Assembly (NCBI GenBank): GCA_030062745.1
Contig: CP099844.1
Span: 22,010,596-22,074,595, forward strand
Direction: 5' to 3'
Length of the DNA stretch: 64,000 bases
Source of the DNA: Capitulum mitella
Taxonomy: Eukaryota; Arthropoda; Thecostraca; Pollicipedomorpha; Pollicipedidae
The notes below the pieces were generated by a model that had not been told where the DNA came from, did not search any database, and saw nothing but the letters and a program-made list of their open reading frames with translations. How positions within the stretch are numbered: the first letter of the stretch is position 1; each line of letters starts with the position of its first letter. This document shows positions 36,370-49,598 of the stretch, piece by piece. The position numbers and the translations under genes are program-made.

Positions 36370-38770
36370 ATGAGCTCGGCGGACAGCGTCAAGGAGACAG
36401 TGGCTCTTCTCATTCCGATTTGGGCGCGAGCCCGGATCCATACCAGTCTCGAATCACATCCGCGAGCAAGTGAATGGCTGTTTTCCGGGCGGGAGCCGCT
36501 GAAGAAGGATATTTCAAGGAATATAGCCACTGAGGAAGAAAAGAGGACTCATCTCAAGGACTTGCTGACAGACTTGCTAGGTGTCACTCATCGAGACGCG
36601 TTATCACTCATCAAGATCCCCGGAGATGGCGAGTTCTTGAAGGCCCAGCCCGGGGTCGATGGCCGAGGTCGACGTGTCCTTGGCGAGGCGGGAGGGCCGA
36701 GCGGCGGAACGTGCTGCGCTGAAGCCGTGCGAGCGCAGCGACACGGGCAGTCCGCAGAGGCGACAGAGGAAGTGGTCGAGCTTATCTCCTCTTCTGAAGA
36801 TGGCGGAGGAGAAGGATGCTCTGAGAGCAAGGTTAGTGAACCCCAGCTTTCATCGTCCTCGGAAAAAGGGAGGGGGCGGCTGCGACGTCAAAGCACCGCC
36901 TCCGTCATGACAAGCGAGGTGACAGTTATCCTTCACCGGACCAGGACAAACAGCAGGAACGCTGCACATATCCCTTCCGTTGAGGCGTCCAGTGATCAGT
37001 TCGCTGCTCCTGCTGGGAACTCATTTTCAGCGCCTCAACAATCTACAGGACCAGAAAGGCTTGGCGCGAGGCCCTTGCTGCCGAGATCAGGGCCGACTTT
37101 GACCCTGGTGTTTTGCTCAAAGGTCATTGGGACGGACAGTCTTTCAAGACTACCAGGAACATCTCTCAGTGGATCGCCTTCCAATCCTGGTGTCTGGGAA
37201 GGATGCCACGAAGCTTCTTGCTATGCCAAAGCTGCGCTCAAGAACTGCAGAGATCATGGCGGTTTGCTTGTCTGAAATGCGGGACTGGGGTCTGGAAGAC
37301 AGGATCGCTGGCCTGTGCTTCCACACCACCTCATCAAATACGAGAAGGTAACTGCATCAGGATCGAGCTGGGGCAATGGAAGGAGCTCATGAATCTGGCT
37401 TGTTGTGGGCACGTATCCGAGGTTGTCTTGGAGAAAGTCTTCTCCCTGCATCGCCAGGTCTCCGCAAATCGACTCTTCTCCCTGCATCGCTCACTCTCGC
37501 GAATACTGGCCCAACCTCGACCTGAGCCAGTACCGCAGCGGTATAGGCGATCCTCGAACTTCCAGACAGTTTGCTGGGGTCCGTGAAGATCTGGTCGGTT
37601 TTGCCAATGAACCAGGGGTGTCGATTTCTCTAAATGATTGGGGCTCCGGGCCGCGGGCCCGACAACCTACCCTCCCCCAAATGTGGGCTGCTCAACCGAT
37701 TTAGCGACTTGATTTTGATCAAAGGAACATGTATTCAGAAGATAGAAAGACAGATATGTCACTTTATAACATTTTTACACTTCTCACCATTTCTTATCTA
37801 TTGAAGCCGTTCTTTTCCTCATTAGTGCCATTTTCCCTTTAACCGGCAGAAAATATTGAGGGACCCAAACCAACATTGGGGCCCCAAATCAACAATGGAT
37901 GGGCCTGTGCCCTCCCAAAAGAATACAGATCGACACCCTTGCAAAAAACAAAACAGCTGACCACGCTCAAGCCGCGTGATGACTACGAAGAACTGCTCGA
38001 ATTCAGCATCATCTTTCTCGGGAACACGCCGTCAAAGAGAATCAGGCTCCGGCGCCCTGGTGCTTTCCACCAAATTCGGTGGATGGGGAGTGCGATTTAC
38101 GCGATCAAGATGTTTCCCTTCCGAGAGCAGTGCCACATCCAGCAACGGATGACAGGAAGGCGGGGCACAGGACGGTCCTATTCGGAGTCGGTGTCGGTGT
38201 CCACCTACGCCTAGTCTCACTCTTCGTCGTCGCCGCATACGTCAGGTATTGGTTCACCTGCTCTGACCCCATCCAGGCACCAGGGAACGACCTGCGCTTT
38301 CAGCAGGCTCTGGTCGTGTGCCCGGACAAACAAATTAGCCAAGCAGCCGTCACTGCGTTCTCGACGCACCTCTGGCACCTCTCTGAAGTGTTGGGTGGCC
38401 TCGGCCTCTTCGATGACGGTGTTCCAGCGGAAGAGAAGAGAGCCATAATTCAGAACATGAACAGCCAAGGTTCCAAAGAGTCTTCCAAGAGGTTGCCACC
38501 AATTCAAAAACCCTTATAATTGGTCCTCACCGACTCCTTACAACCTCAGGTCAGCGTCTTTTGAAAATCATCAGGTTTGATGCGGATGTCCCTATCAAGG
38601 ACTCAGATGTCCGGGAGCGGGACCCGAGCTACCGGGGCGCAAAATAACTCATCAGCGCCCTCCGCGTCACGAATGACCTAGCAGAACGCGAAGTGGCTCG
38701 TCAGGAATGAAGAGGAGAAGCAGTTTGTCTTCCAGGTGGTGGAGCATCATGGCCGGCTCCACCCCACCCG
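36370..38770 (+). pseudogene. Broken transposon-type gene (uncharacterised arthropod family), split by a MITE
   Basis: Conserved-looking segments occur in order but in different frames. DAXXLIKIPGDGEFL lies about 36,595-36,648. GVDVSLARREGRA (36,656-) and EIRADFDPGVLLKGHWDG (about 37,085-37,140) follow, then VDRLPILVSG ... CFHTTSSNT (37,160-37,345). After these come CCGHVSEVVLEKVFS (37,400-37,445), DDYEELLEFSIIFLG (37,978-), LFVVAAYVRYWF (38,219-), HLWHLSEVLGGLGLFDD (about 38,368-) and RVTNDLAEREVA (38,662-). From memory this layout (hWDG ... RLPVLVSG ... CFDTTxxNTG ... ARWM ... VTNDVAER) matches transposon-like proteins common in crustaceans and other arthropods; the superfamily is unclear. 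At least four frameshifts, stop codons near 38,650-38,715, a His where Asp is expected in the CFDTT motif, and a MITE insertion at 37,613 show it is dead. Confidence 0.7.
37613..37941 (+). mobile_element. hAT-like MITE copy 1, inserted in the transposon pseudogene
   Basis: 329 bp with ends CAGGGGTGTCGATTTCT and ATCGACACCCTTG (inverted repeats). Flanking 8-mers CAATGAAC and CAAAAAAC match at 6 of 8 positions, consistent with a worn 8-bp target duplication typical of hAT elements. Its interior matches the reverse strand of the copy at 49,334 (shared AATGATTG, GGCCCGACAAC, CAACSGATTTAG). No ORF. Confidence 0.8.
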
Positions 38771-39562
38771 TGGGGCATCCACGGCTTGGATTTTGTTTCT
38801 TTCGTTAGGAGATATTTTTCAGTTCCTTCTTTGCGTGCTTATTACTTCTTGTTATCGGAGTATAAATTAGGAAACTGTTTTTTCCTTTTTTGTATATTTT
38901 CCGTTATATACGAGGCAGGCAGAAAAATTTCCCGATTTTGCGAGAGTTTTAAACGTAGGACGACTGGATTGAAATTTGGCCTACTTCATTTCTTTGACGA
39001 AGGAGTCAAATTAAAACCTGGTCCATGCGAATAACCAGCTTTAAGCTTCCGGACACACCCTGCAGTGTGCGTGTCTGTGAAGAGGTGTACTCGCCTCTTA
39101 CCGGGACGACCCGGCTGCCATAGGGGCATACCCTGTACTGTCGAGATCAACCAATGCTGCTGACCTCATACCGCGGGAGGATATGGCTCAACAGTACAGT
39201 CGAGGGAACAGTGTGGCCCTCCCCGCGTGGGCTGCTGTAGCGATGAGACGATCACAGGACGGCGAATCGCGGCGATAACCCAACCGTCCAGGTGGACTGT
39301 TTCACCACGGGCCAGGGGGGAGGGGAGGGGGCACCTTGTCCTCGGTGGATTGTCCTCAACCCATCAGGACCAATCGACATCTGGGCTGGTGTGGCGTAGG
39401 TTCAGCAACACCGGTTTATCAAGGCGTAACGATCCAGTGGCCACTCCGAGGAACGGACCTCCCGCGGAACTCAGCAGGGGCTACTGACCTCTCCGTGGAC
39501 TCAGCACACATCTCCCAGGTGGACGCAACAGGACCGTCTCCCCCAGGTGGACCCAGCAGGCC
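38771..39562. other. Region downstream of the gprs-like gene (its 3' UTR side)
   Basis: An 82-codon plus-strand frame (38,786-39,034) encodes a Phe-rich, low-complexity product I do not recognise. 39,050-39,560 should hold the 3' UTR of the minus-strand gene. No clear polyadenylation signal was found. Confidence 0.4.
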
Positions 39563-42500
39563 CTAGGTGGGCCGGCCCAGCGGCGAGCCAGTGAAGCCGC
39601 CCTCCGAGCTGTGTTTGCCGTCCGAGCTGTGCCGGTCGCTGTTGATGTCGCTGGAGGTCGAGGACGAGAGCGTGGTGGTGCTGCCGTACGGATCGAGCGA
39701 GCTCTGCACGGACAGCTCGCGGCGCCGGCTGACGCGCTTCGGCGACATCTTGGTCGGCTCGACGCTGCTCGGGTCGGCCTGGAAGGCCAGCGCGTTCATG
39801 ATGATGTGGTCCGGCACGATGCCCAGCGGGTGGATGTCCTTCATCAGGATGGTGGCCGGCACCTTGTGGAACTGGATGAACTCGAGGAAGGTGGAGATCA
39901 CGCTGCGCAGGTCCAGGCTGGAGTTATCGCAGTACTTCTTGGACCACATCAGCGCGGCCTGAAGCGGGAGGAAACAACCAGGTCCAACACCTACCACTGG
40001 CATGTTTGTATATGTCTTGTTGCCATTCATCTCGTATGGAACCTTAGTCATGCTTAATTTGATACCAATTACTGTCACTCGTGCATTTGGCTGCTACAAG
40101 CCCATGAGTAACAAGCATCCATGCAGCCATGTATGTGCATACACCAGCGTGTCTGATATTAACCCAGAGGTTTTGCTTGGAATGAAATTTTCCTAAACGA
40201 CCCGGGCCTTACTAACCTATTCCCATATCAACGTCCATGCATAAATGACTACGCAAAAACACCACTAAAACTTTTAAATTGGCTGTCGTAAAAGTTTGCT
40301 ACTCAGATTGAGAGTTCACACGAAACGTTCATGTAGAGAGAGAAAACGACGACACACATGGCAGGGAAACATCATGTTTGTCATACTCCCGACAAAAGTT
40401 ATATTCTTCAACATAAGGCAAGCAAATACTGCGTTACATCTAATGAAGACCAGGGAGTTAAAGGAAATCGAATTTTATGACCATGCATTGTGCCTTTCCA
40501 TCATTTAGCATTCGCACCTAAACAAAGATAACCAATCAAATGTCACTTGTTCAACAAACGTCGTATCAGTCACGCCTTATGCGTTTAAAAAACTAAACGT
40601 GGGCTGTTAATGTCTCGTGATAACCGGTTCAGCTGTAAAGTTTGTTTCACAGCAACATCAGCTGATACGCGTACGAACCTTCGTTGGCAGTGTAATGCTA
40701 ACATTTTACAAATCAAGTCTACGATTTCTGTATTTCGCGTTTCCCATTTCCCGTAAACTGCAAGCGGCGACCTGACCTGGAATTTAGTGACCTCGTCCGC
40801 CTTTAGCTCTCTGGCCAGGATCAGGCGCACCACGTGCTGAGGCAGCAACGTGAAGGAGCCCAAGTTCAACACTTCGTTGCCATGGAGATCGACGAACTCC
40901 AGCACCTGGAACGTCATCGATAACCTGCCAGCTGGCCCATTTTAACAATGCAGACAAATTCATCGCCCTCGGCCAAATGTGTTCGTTTCACGTAATTAAC
41001 CGGAAGCGCCATTTTGCCAGCGATGACGGTAAATCTTTAAAGTCGCGTTCACCGTTGAAACACCTGGTTGCGCCTAACACAGAGCAGCAAAGCCCAACCA
41101 TACATCCTAGAGTGACGGCAAACTTGTGCATGAGACCGAATGAAACATTCGACAAATATACCTTTATGTCCAAGCGATGTACATGCGCCCAGCGACGATA
41201 TAGCGTTGCCAGAATTCGCAGTCAAGCTGTTTGAGCAGTTTATTTTCTCATAACGCCTTATGGTGAAGGGAGCTTCCTACACCATGGGGGAACGCATTCC
41301 GCAGGTACGCTACCCCTCCCCTGCTTTTGCCACACTCCACATATTCAACCCAGATGAGACAGAGCTACTGGCAAAAAAGATTCGTTAGCTCCAGTAGTTC
41401 GTCCCTCAGCTTTTATGCTGCTTACCAGCCTACTCGCTACCGCTAAAAGTGAAACAACCCGCTGCCTGCTCGCATGTAACGACCCCTCTCTCACCTTCTG
41501 CACCATGGACTTGGTGCACTTGTACTGGATGTAGCGCTCGGCCGAGGCCAGCAGGGCGCAGACGGTGTCCACATTGATGCAGCACTGCACAAAACCGGCG
41601 CATGCGCGGCGCAGCTCGTCCAGGCCATAGTAGTCCGCGGCGTTCATCAGGCCTGGGTCATACCACATACAACATAACTGGTTTGCATCTGGCAGCACAC
41701 CAGTACAACGTTATTGTAGCGCACACCAGTACAACGTTATTGTAGCGCACACCTGTCAGCGTTCATCGGGCCTACGTAGTACCAGTGCGTCAGTGTGACG
41801 TGACGTGCGTCAGTGTGACTGACGGCGTTCACCAGGACTAATGCAACGTCACGGGGACGTGGAGGCGGTAGCGAATATCAGTCCTGCGTCACCACATTTC
41901 AACATCACTGTGACGTACAGCTGAACGAGTTCATCAGGTCTCCGTCGCCACCGTCAAACACAGCCTGCGACGTTTGTCGGAATTCCGTCAAAGAAATTTC
42001 ACGTCAGTGCGTCACGTGAGTGCTAAATCGCTGCTATACAGTCAGCGTCGTTGACCACATTTCCAGTTCATCGTAGGATCAATCTACACGTCGTGCCCAC
42101 ATTGAAGTGAAAAGGAACATGTCATACCCACATCGCCGTGAAGGACATACAGCAAACGACGTGCATTAGAATTTCGTCGTACTTATTTACCTTATTTACC
42201 GTAACCGTGAAGGACGGCAGCGGCGCAGTCAGGATTTTGTTAAGAGAGGGGGGGGGGGCTAGAGCTCAGTGTGAACTGAAATCATACGAAAGCCGCCTGT
42301 CGGGAAGACGATGTCCAATGGCTTTCACAAAAAATGCGGGCCAAAGGGCGGGCGTGGGAGTTGGCCAGACGTGTGGTTTCCTCTCTGTGGGTGCCCCGGC
42401 ACCCACAAAATGGAAATGGACACCTACAATTTAAAATATGTTTAAATGTTCAAACGGGGGTGTTTATTTCTGTAAATGATTGGGGGACCGAGCCGAAGGC

Positions 42501-42611
42501 CCGACAACCAAATCTCCCCCAAATGTGGGTTTCTCAACGGATTTAACACACCTTATTTTTATCAGCGGATATATATATATATATATATATATATAATTGC
42601 TTTTATTTCCA

Positions 42612-42650
<39 letters not shown>

Positions 42651-45600
42651 AGAAGATAGCAGAAAGACAGATAGAGGCGTCCATTTCTGTGAATGATTGG
42701 GGGGGGGCGAGCTGAGTGCCCGACAACGTCACCTCCCCCAAATCTGGGTTTCTTAACGGATTTAGTCCACTTTACTTTGGCCAAAGGAAATTCATAAGTT
42801 CTTTTGTTACTATTTATCCAATAAAACTGTATTCATCCCCGTGCATAACGGTAGGTATATAGGCAGAAGATAAAAAGATAGTTATATCTCTTTAGACTTA
42901 TTAGACTATTCCTCTGAATTTAAGACATAAACTCTTGTTGCGCCTCTCCCCCCTCCGAAACGCAATGTATGGATGTCCCCATATCCCTTTTTGGGTACCC
43001 ACAATCATTTTCCAGAAACCACACCCATGGGCCGCCCCCCCCCCCCGGCTGCGCCTGTGGGGTACGGGACAAAATGTTCTTCAGATCACCGTCATTTCAG
43101 TCTCCCTGGCAATGACTTCATCATTTATCGAGCGGTGTGCGGAACTGTAGGGTCACAGCCCGTGTAAACGTACTCACCGAGCAGTGTGCGGGGCTGCAGG
43201 GTCACGCAGCCCGTGTGGACGTACTCACCGAGCAGTGTGCGAGGCTGCAGGGTCACGCAGCCCGTGTGGACGTACTCACCGAGCAGTGTGCGAGGCTGCA
43301 GGGTCACGCAGCCCGTGTGGACGTACTCGATCAGCTGGCGGAATACGTCGGGCTCGAACTCCTCTATGATGAGTGTCTGGTGTTGGGTCTGGGTCGGCTG
43401 CCGGTCAGCGCAGGACGCTCAGTGACGAGACAGTGGTCGGACGTAGAGGGCTCGGAAGTGGCGAAGGCAGTGAAGAGGCGGACCTCTGGGGAGGCTTCGT
43501 CATCTTCTGTAGGGCTGTTCGACCCTGTGGCTGATCCAAGGTTCAACGGTATAGGGACACGATCAGCATGGTAATGATAGCAGCTCCCGAGTTTTGTCTG
43601 TAATTGTCGTTAGTGAAATGATGTCAATATGTCATTCCGGTAACCGACGATTTAAAAAGCCGACGATACGTTTTTCAATACGGTGGTAGACCAATAAATA
43701 AGACATGATTAAACAGTGTTTATTAAAGTCGCCATTGCAGCTGTTGCCTTTTGCCAATGCAAGATAATACACTATGTAGGAAAATTCCGTAACGGGAAAC
43801 TGATCACGTAAGTTGGACGCCTCCATCCACTATCTGGCAATGGCTTCTTGTTCCATGGAGGGAACATCTTGCCACATTTTTCATGAAGAACTCAACCTAC
43901 TGCGCCACAATGAATGGGAAATCAGACTTGCTCATTATTGTATTATGAAAGCCATTGACTGAGGGGCAACTCGTGGACCTCGTCCTACATGTTGCCTTCT
44001 TCTAAGTAAGTCAGAAATGCCAGTGACAGAAACGTCCGTCGGCCGGAAGAGTGAAGCTTACGCATGGCCCTGGACGATTAAACGCACGACGTAAACGACA
44101 GTAATACATGTATTTTTATTGCAAACAAAATCATGCTGTGTCACCAAAATCAGAAACTATGAAATCAGAAGAATCCCTGAGAGTATCATTGGAAGTAAGC
44201 GCATGGCGAGGAAGTCTCACCGACTCTTATTGGCTCGGGAAAAGACATGCTGAAAGAATCTGCATAAAATTACCATTTAGTCCAGTTCAGGTTTCGGAGG
44301 TAGCGTGTTCATGTCACTGACCATATTTGTCAGCGAAAAGCAGATTGGACAAGTGGCATCATCATGAACGATGTACAAACATTAAATCAACGGTAATCTC
44401 CATCCACACTTCAGTGGTGATCAGCAGCACTTAAATCATCAGTTAAAGTTCACAACGACGTAATTAAACAAAGTGTTCACCAATCACATCTACGTCGCGC
44501 CGTTTTCTCCACTACGCTGGATCTCCACTCTACACTCCACTACTCCATTCAGCTACGCTGGATCATGAACATACTCTCAGGTAGGAAGGAATTTTCGGAC
44601 AGCATCTCCACGCGTAAAAAACATCCAGCATACGTGCGATGAGTCATGCGTAGACGCAGGCGGCAGACATGCATGCTGCATTGGATATAAGCAAGAGACG
44701 ACCGCAAAGAGAAACTTGGATACAGAAAGAATGCCGACAGAATGTTCTACCTGGTAATAACGTTTGCCAACGAGGAATTAGATGCGTCTCATTCACACAT
44801 GGCCTTGTGGAAAGTCGCAAAGTTGGTTGGGAAGTATACCACTGGTGCATGCACGTGCGACAACACTCGGGAAAATCGGAAACGTTTACGGACTAATGCG
44901 GCCAATTCCAATAGACATGCACCGGCTGCATCTAACAAAGATGGATGACGGCAAATATCACATCTTACAGTTTGAGTGCCGATGTGTCTACGGATAATTG
45001 TCTCATAAATGATAAAGGCCTAATGATTTCGATACTACCTACCGCATTCATCAAACTGACAGACGCATATCAAGACACCATGTCTCGATGCGCATGCATC
45101 TTGCTCCGTGTGCTGAAACTGCGTGCATGCTTTTTCGGTGCAAGGGTCCATCTATGTGATGGGTGTGAGCATACTCTTGTGCGTGGGTATGTAGCCGTTT
45201 CCTAAAATGTGAGCAGTTAAGATGTGAGCTGAAATGTGAGCATACTCTTCCCAGACTGCAAATAACAAATCTTCTGAGCGCTTCTCGGTATTCCGTCTGT
45301 GCTATGTACATTTTGGAGGAAAATTTAAATCAACGTGTTTCGTTGCAGGTGAGGGGCCGCATGCACAGGTAGGCTGTTAGCGTGGGGCAGGGCCGTCGGG
45401 TGATAACATGCCGTTAGGCAGGGTGTTCGCTGTAGCTGTTTACCTCCGGAATGGTGGGAAGCTGCTGCAAATAGCCCAGACGCTGAAACAGGTCCGCGTC
45501 AGCGCCGGCGCCGGTGCAATGTTGCACATAGTCGCATGCATTTCACAAGGAGCTTTGTGACAGGAGCCCGAAGAGCACCTGCCGTCCCATTCCCCGACAC

Positions 45601-48600
45601 GCTCGTGCAGCAGACAAGGCCCTGCACAGACCGGTGCGCTGCTTCTCCGTCCTTCCTGGTCGGCGGCTGCATCTGGCCGAACGTTCTGGGCCACATGCTG
45701 CCTGATGGCCTGACCTGATTAGTCGTGCATAACTTTGTAATACAATAGTGGTTTTTGAGAGAAAGAGGAAAAACGATAGCAGCAATATTAGCCGTGAAAC
45801 TAGTTGTTTGGCGAGTTCGTGGTTTGGCGAGTAAATTTGCATTTTCCATTCGCATCCCAGTTATTTTATGAAGTCATTTCGTTGGTGATGACGTGCTCTA
45901 TAAAACAGACTTGATATTTTCCTCCCAACCCAACCAATGTGTGAGATTATTTAAGCAAAAGGTATTGTGTCCGTCACGAAGTGTTCCAATATTATTTTTA
46001 TGTGCCCGTCATGGTCTCAGTGAAGGATGCCGCGAAATAAGTTAAACGTAGTCGAAATATGTGCTAATGGTGCTGCTGAAGATTTTCAGGGTGTAAATGA
46101 GTAACGAGATCTAGCTATGCTATCTTAGTCTGAAGTAAGTAGACATTCTGTTCCGATGTTTTCGGTTCCGTTTACGTCATGTCGCCGTTGAGACAGACTG
46201 TTTAATGAAGCCATTAACAGATATAGTGCTATCCATCCGAAGTATTCGGTATTCCGTCGGAAGTTCGGTACCTGCAGCATACATCATGTGCTAAAGCTAG
46301 CTATCAGTGGCACACGAAAAGACGGTATTTTTCCCCGCGACAATCAAGCTTTAAAACCCTCTTTGAATGGTAGTGTCTTGTTTCTGCTTTATACTTCTGG
46401 CGTTTCATGCCTACAAACTATGGTATATAAGTACCTTTATTGGCCTTGGACAGGGGCGCAGCCAGGATTTTCCTAGGAGATAGGGGGCGGCGGAGCTAGG
46501 TGTGTGCTGAAATCCTACGAAAACCGCCTGCTGGGAAGACGACGTGCAATAGTTTTGACAAAAAATCCGACCCCCTGGGCTGCATCGGTGGTCTTGGGTA
46601 TCGCAGAACACTTAGAAATACCTGAAAAGTTGACAGAGGGGTTTTCAGAGGCACCGCCCAGGAGCGGTAGAACCTCTGTGGAGATGGGCGTGACAAACGT
46701 GATTTTTACCTCCTTTCTTTCTATGCAACGCCATAGGGTTAATGCTAAACGTTGCCCAAAGTTGGGGGGCTGCCCCCTGCCCCTCTCCTGTTCCAACGCC
46801 CCTGGCACCGCCTCTTGGGAGCAAACTTTCTGTCAGGAATTGCTGTCAGACAGGCGCAAGTCCTTTGTCCTGTCTTTCATCACATCTGCGCCGAGACTTT
46901 GTCTTCATAAAATCCATGGTTTCAAAAATTCCCAACCCCGAGCTTAAAACTTAACCCTATTCCCGGAAGGCTAGACGGTATGATCGATTCCCGGCAGGGA
47001 GGCGGGCGGATTCGGCCCCCCTGACATCTCGAGAACTACATATCCGATTTCATCGCAATGAACGACAATCCATTTTCCATGACGTAAACAATGTTTTCTA
47101 AAAAAGTTTCAAAATTTTGAAAGGGGTGGACACAGGAGGCAAGAATGTCAAAATGGGGAATATTCTTGGACTTCTTATAACTCCGTTGTTTATGGATCGA
47201 TTCTAATGAAAATGCCATGAATCGAGAGATTATGGATGGCACTTTTACCATTGGTTCATATATTGGAAATTTTAAGAAAATTCACAGACGTTAACAGGGT
47301 TTTGAAAATGGGAGAACTAATTTTTCGAAAACTGAATTAACAAAAAAGCCAAAAGCACTTTTTGGCTTGTAACAATCATATTACGCTGAAGAAGTGCAAA
47401 TTGCATTACAATGTCTGTATAACATTAGCATAGGCGGTGTCAGGGACATGAAAAAAGGAGAACTGTCATGGTCATACGTTCCTCAGATCAACTAACGATC
47501 TTTGACCTTAAATGACCACTAATAGCCTTAGAGTCTCTTGGAATGATCCCTTGTGCATTTAATATTATCTAAAAACGTTTCCAATCATTTAAATTCACTT
47601 TGTTTCTGAAATTTTACGGCATTTTACGGCTATTGTGATGTAGGGTATCCGCACTGGCATTTCAGGCCATAGCTCCCTGACTCGACCAGATATCAAGCTT
47701 AAGCTTAGTACACAAGAGAAGGGCAGCCTTCAACTTTATATATATTCTGGATTTGGTATTTCAAAAAAATAGCGGCAAAAGTTTTTCTTTAAAACCTAAT
47801 TTTGTATTTTGACCTTGACCTGACCTTATAAAGTGATTTCAGACAAACAAAAGTGTATTTGTATGCTGTCCAACTATTAGCCTACATACCCATATAAAGT
47901 TTTAAGTCCGATCTTAAAAACGCTATTTTTGGCAGTCATTTTGCTTTTACCCTCAACGGGCCAAAAATGGCCTGAGGTCCCTTCCAAAAATGTTGCCTGG
48001 CTCCGCCCTTGAGCAAACCAGAATTACGAAATTCTGTCACGGTATGTAAAAAGAATAGCTAGGAAAGTGATTACGTTTCGTGAAGCTGCGTCAAAAACTC
48101 TGGAATTGGCAAATAAAAAACCCGAATGGGTCGGATTCAGCCCTCCCCCTACCGGGAACAGGGCTAAGGCAGACATTCCAAGAAGCAATGGCCTTCATGA
48201 ATCTATTTTACCAAGCCCGTACGGTATTTCGTAATACCACTCGCAGTCCAACGGCATGCTTCCGAGCATCACAAAAATATTCAATATTGCGAGGTCATAG
48301 TTCAAACAAGTAACTCCATCTGAACTGATGAATCCACGTTGTTCACTAAGAGTGACGATCATTTTGTGACCTTAGACTTGTCTCGATTTTTTGAGACATT
48401 TTTAGACACAGTGCCTTTATAACTAACGCAGTGCGTTCAAGGAACGCATATTACTCTGAATGAAAAAAATGGCAGATGCACGGCAATATTAGAGAAAATA
48501 TGGAAGTAAAAATAGGACCATTTAAGAATTGATTGCGTTGGAAACCAAAGTGTGATACATCTGAAACGGTACACTGAGTGGCCAAGAAGCAAAATCGCTT

Positions 48601-49557
48601 CTCCTTCCAAATCACGCACGACCCGTTCGGTGGATTCAGTTGGGAGTTGTGTTTGAGTAGATACCTATAACGGTATGTACCTTTAATATTACCAGAAGAC
48701 AGACCTCAGCAGTTGAAAGCAAAAATGCCGACAGGAGCGAAAACATGATTTGAGATAACCATGACAAACATGAAAAGAGTTAAAAGTTCAACCAACTATG
48801 GTTTTGTATTTGATTACAGGAGGTAGCGTCATGTGTGCACTGACAGTAGCATACTGTCACTAGTAAATTGTGTTTTTGCCGTGCAGTTTAAGCCACGGGC
48901 CGATACCGATACTGAGGAGGTCATGTTGGCGCGCCTGCTTTTCCTGTTGTTGACTATGCCCTTGACTATGCCCTGAATCCTCGGATCCAGCTTCGTGTTG
49001 CCACCGTTTACAGACACTACAAACATGGCACGAAAAGAACAGGCTATGGAAGAAAGAAAACTGACAGATAATGAAGGAACGTATCTGAACATCCCAAGAC
49101 TCCCAGGGTTTCTCAGTTATTTTTTCAGAACTAAGAAGCTACTGTCAGTATTTTTATTAAACAAATGGGACAGCCCACTGTATAATAACCGCTGCCACGT
49201 AAAGTATATATATGTATATATATTTCTATATATATATATATATATATGATATCCCACTCCATGATCTCATAACAGTTCATTCAGCGTCATCCGGTACTGA
49301 AATGACTGGTAAAATAGCCTCCCGATGCAAAACTAGGGGTGTCGATTTGCATTCTTCTGAGAGAGCTCTGGCCCCTCCAGTGTTGATTTAGGTCTCTCCA
49401 GTGTTGGTTCGCCTCCCCCGAATGTTTTCTGCCGATTTTAAAGGGAAGTAGGCAATAAAAACAAAAAGAACGGCCGCATTAGGTAACAGATAGGCAGAGA
49501 GTATCGAACAAGTCATTAAGCGATGAATCCATCTATCTTTCACCATCTATCTATCTG

Positions 49558-49598
<41 letters not shown>

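Larger units (their letters stand above)
41653..43279 (-). other. gprs-like intron between BTB and BACK parts, dense in repeats
   Basis: In plus-strand order it holds copies of the acceptor region (41,755-41,950), two exact 26-bp units (41,695-41,746), and a reverse family A copy (42,223-42,345). Then come family C/D pieces (42,372-42,452; 42,945-43,035), two partial hAT-like MITE ends with TA runs between them (42,455-42,790), and two to three extra donor units (43,131-43,280). Confidence 0.75.

Noticed and set aside
36370-37275. 301-codon open frame as a functional gene.
   Set aside because: The family-like segments fall in different frames along the stretch, the frame drifts into unrelated sequence, and the downstream part is separated by a MITE and stops; it is a pseudogene.
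43137-43574. 145-codon repetitive plus-strand frame (repeated ARVDVLTEQCA).
   Set aside because: It is the reverse shadow of the 51-bp repeats of the gprs-like exon; the minus-strand reading carries the conserved BTB sequence.
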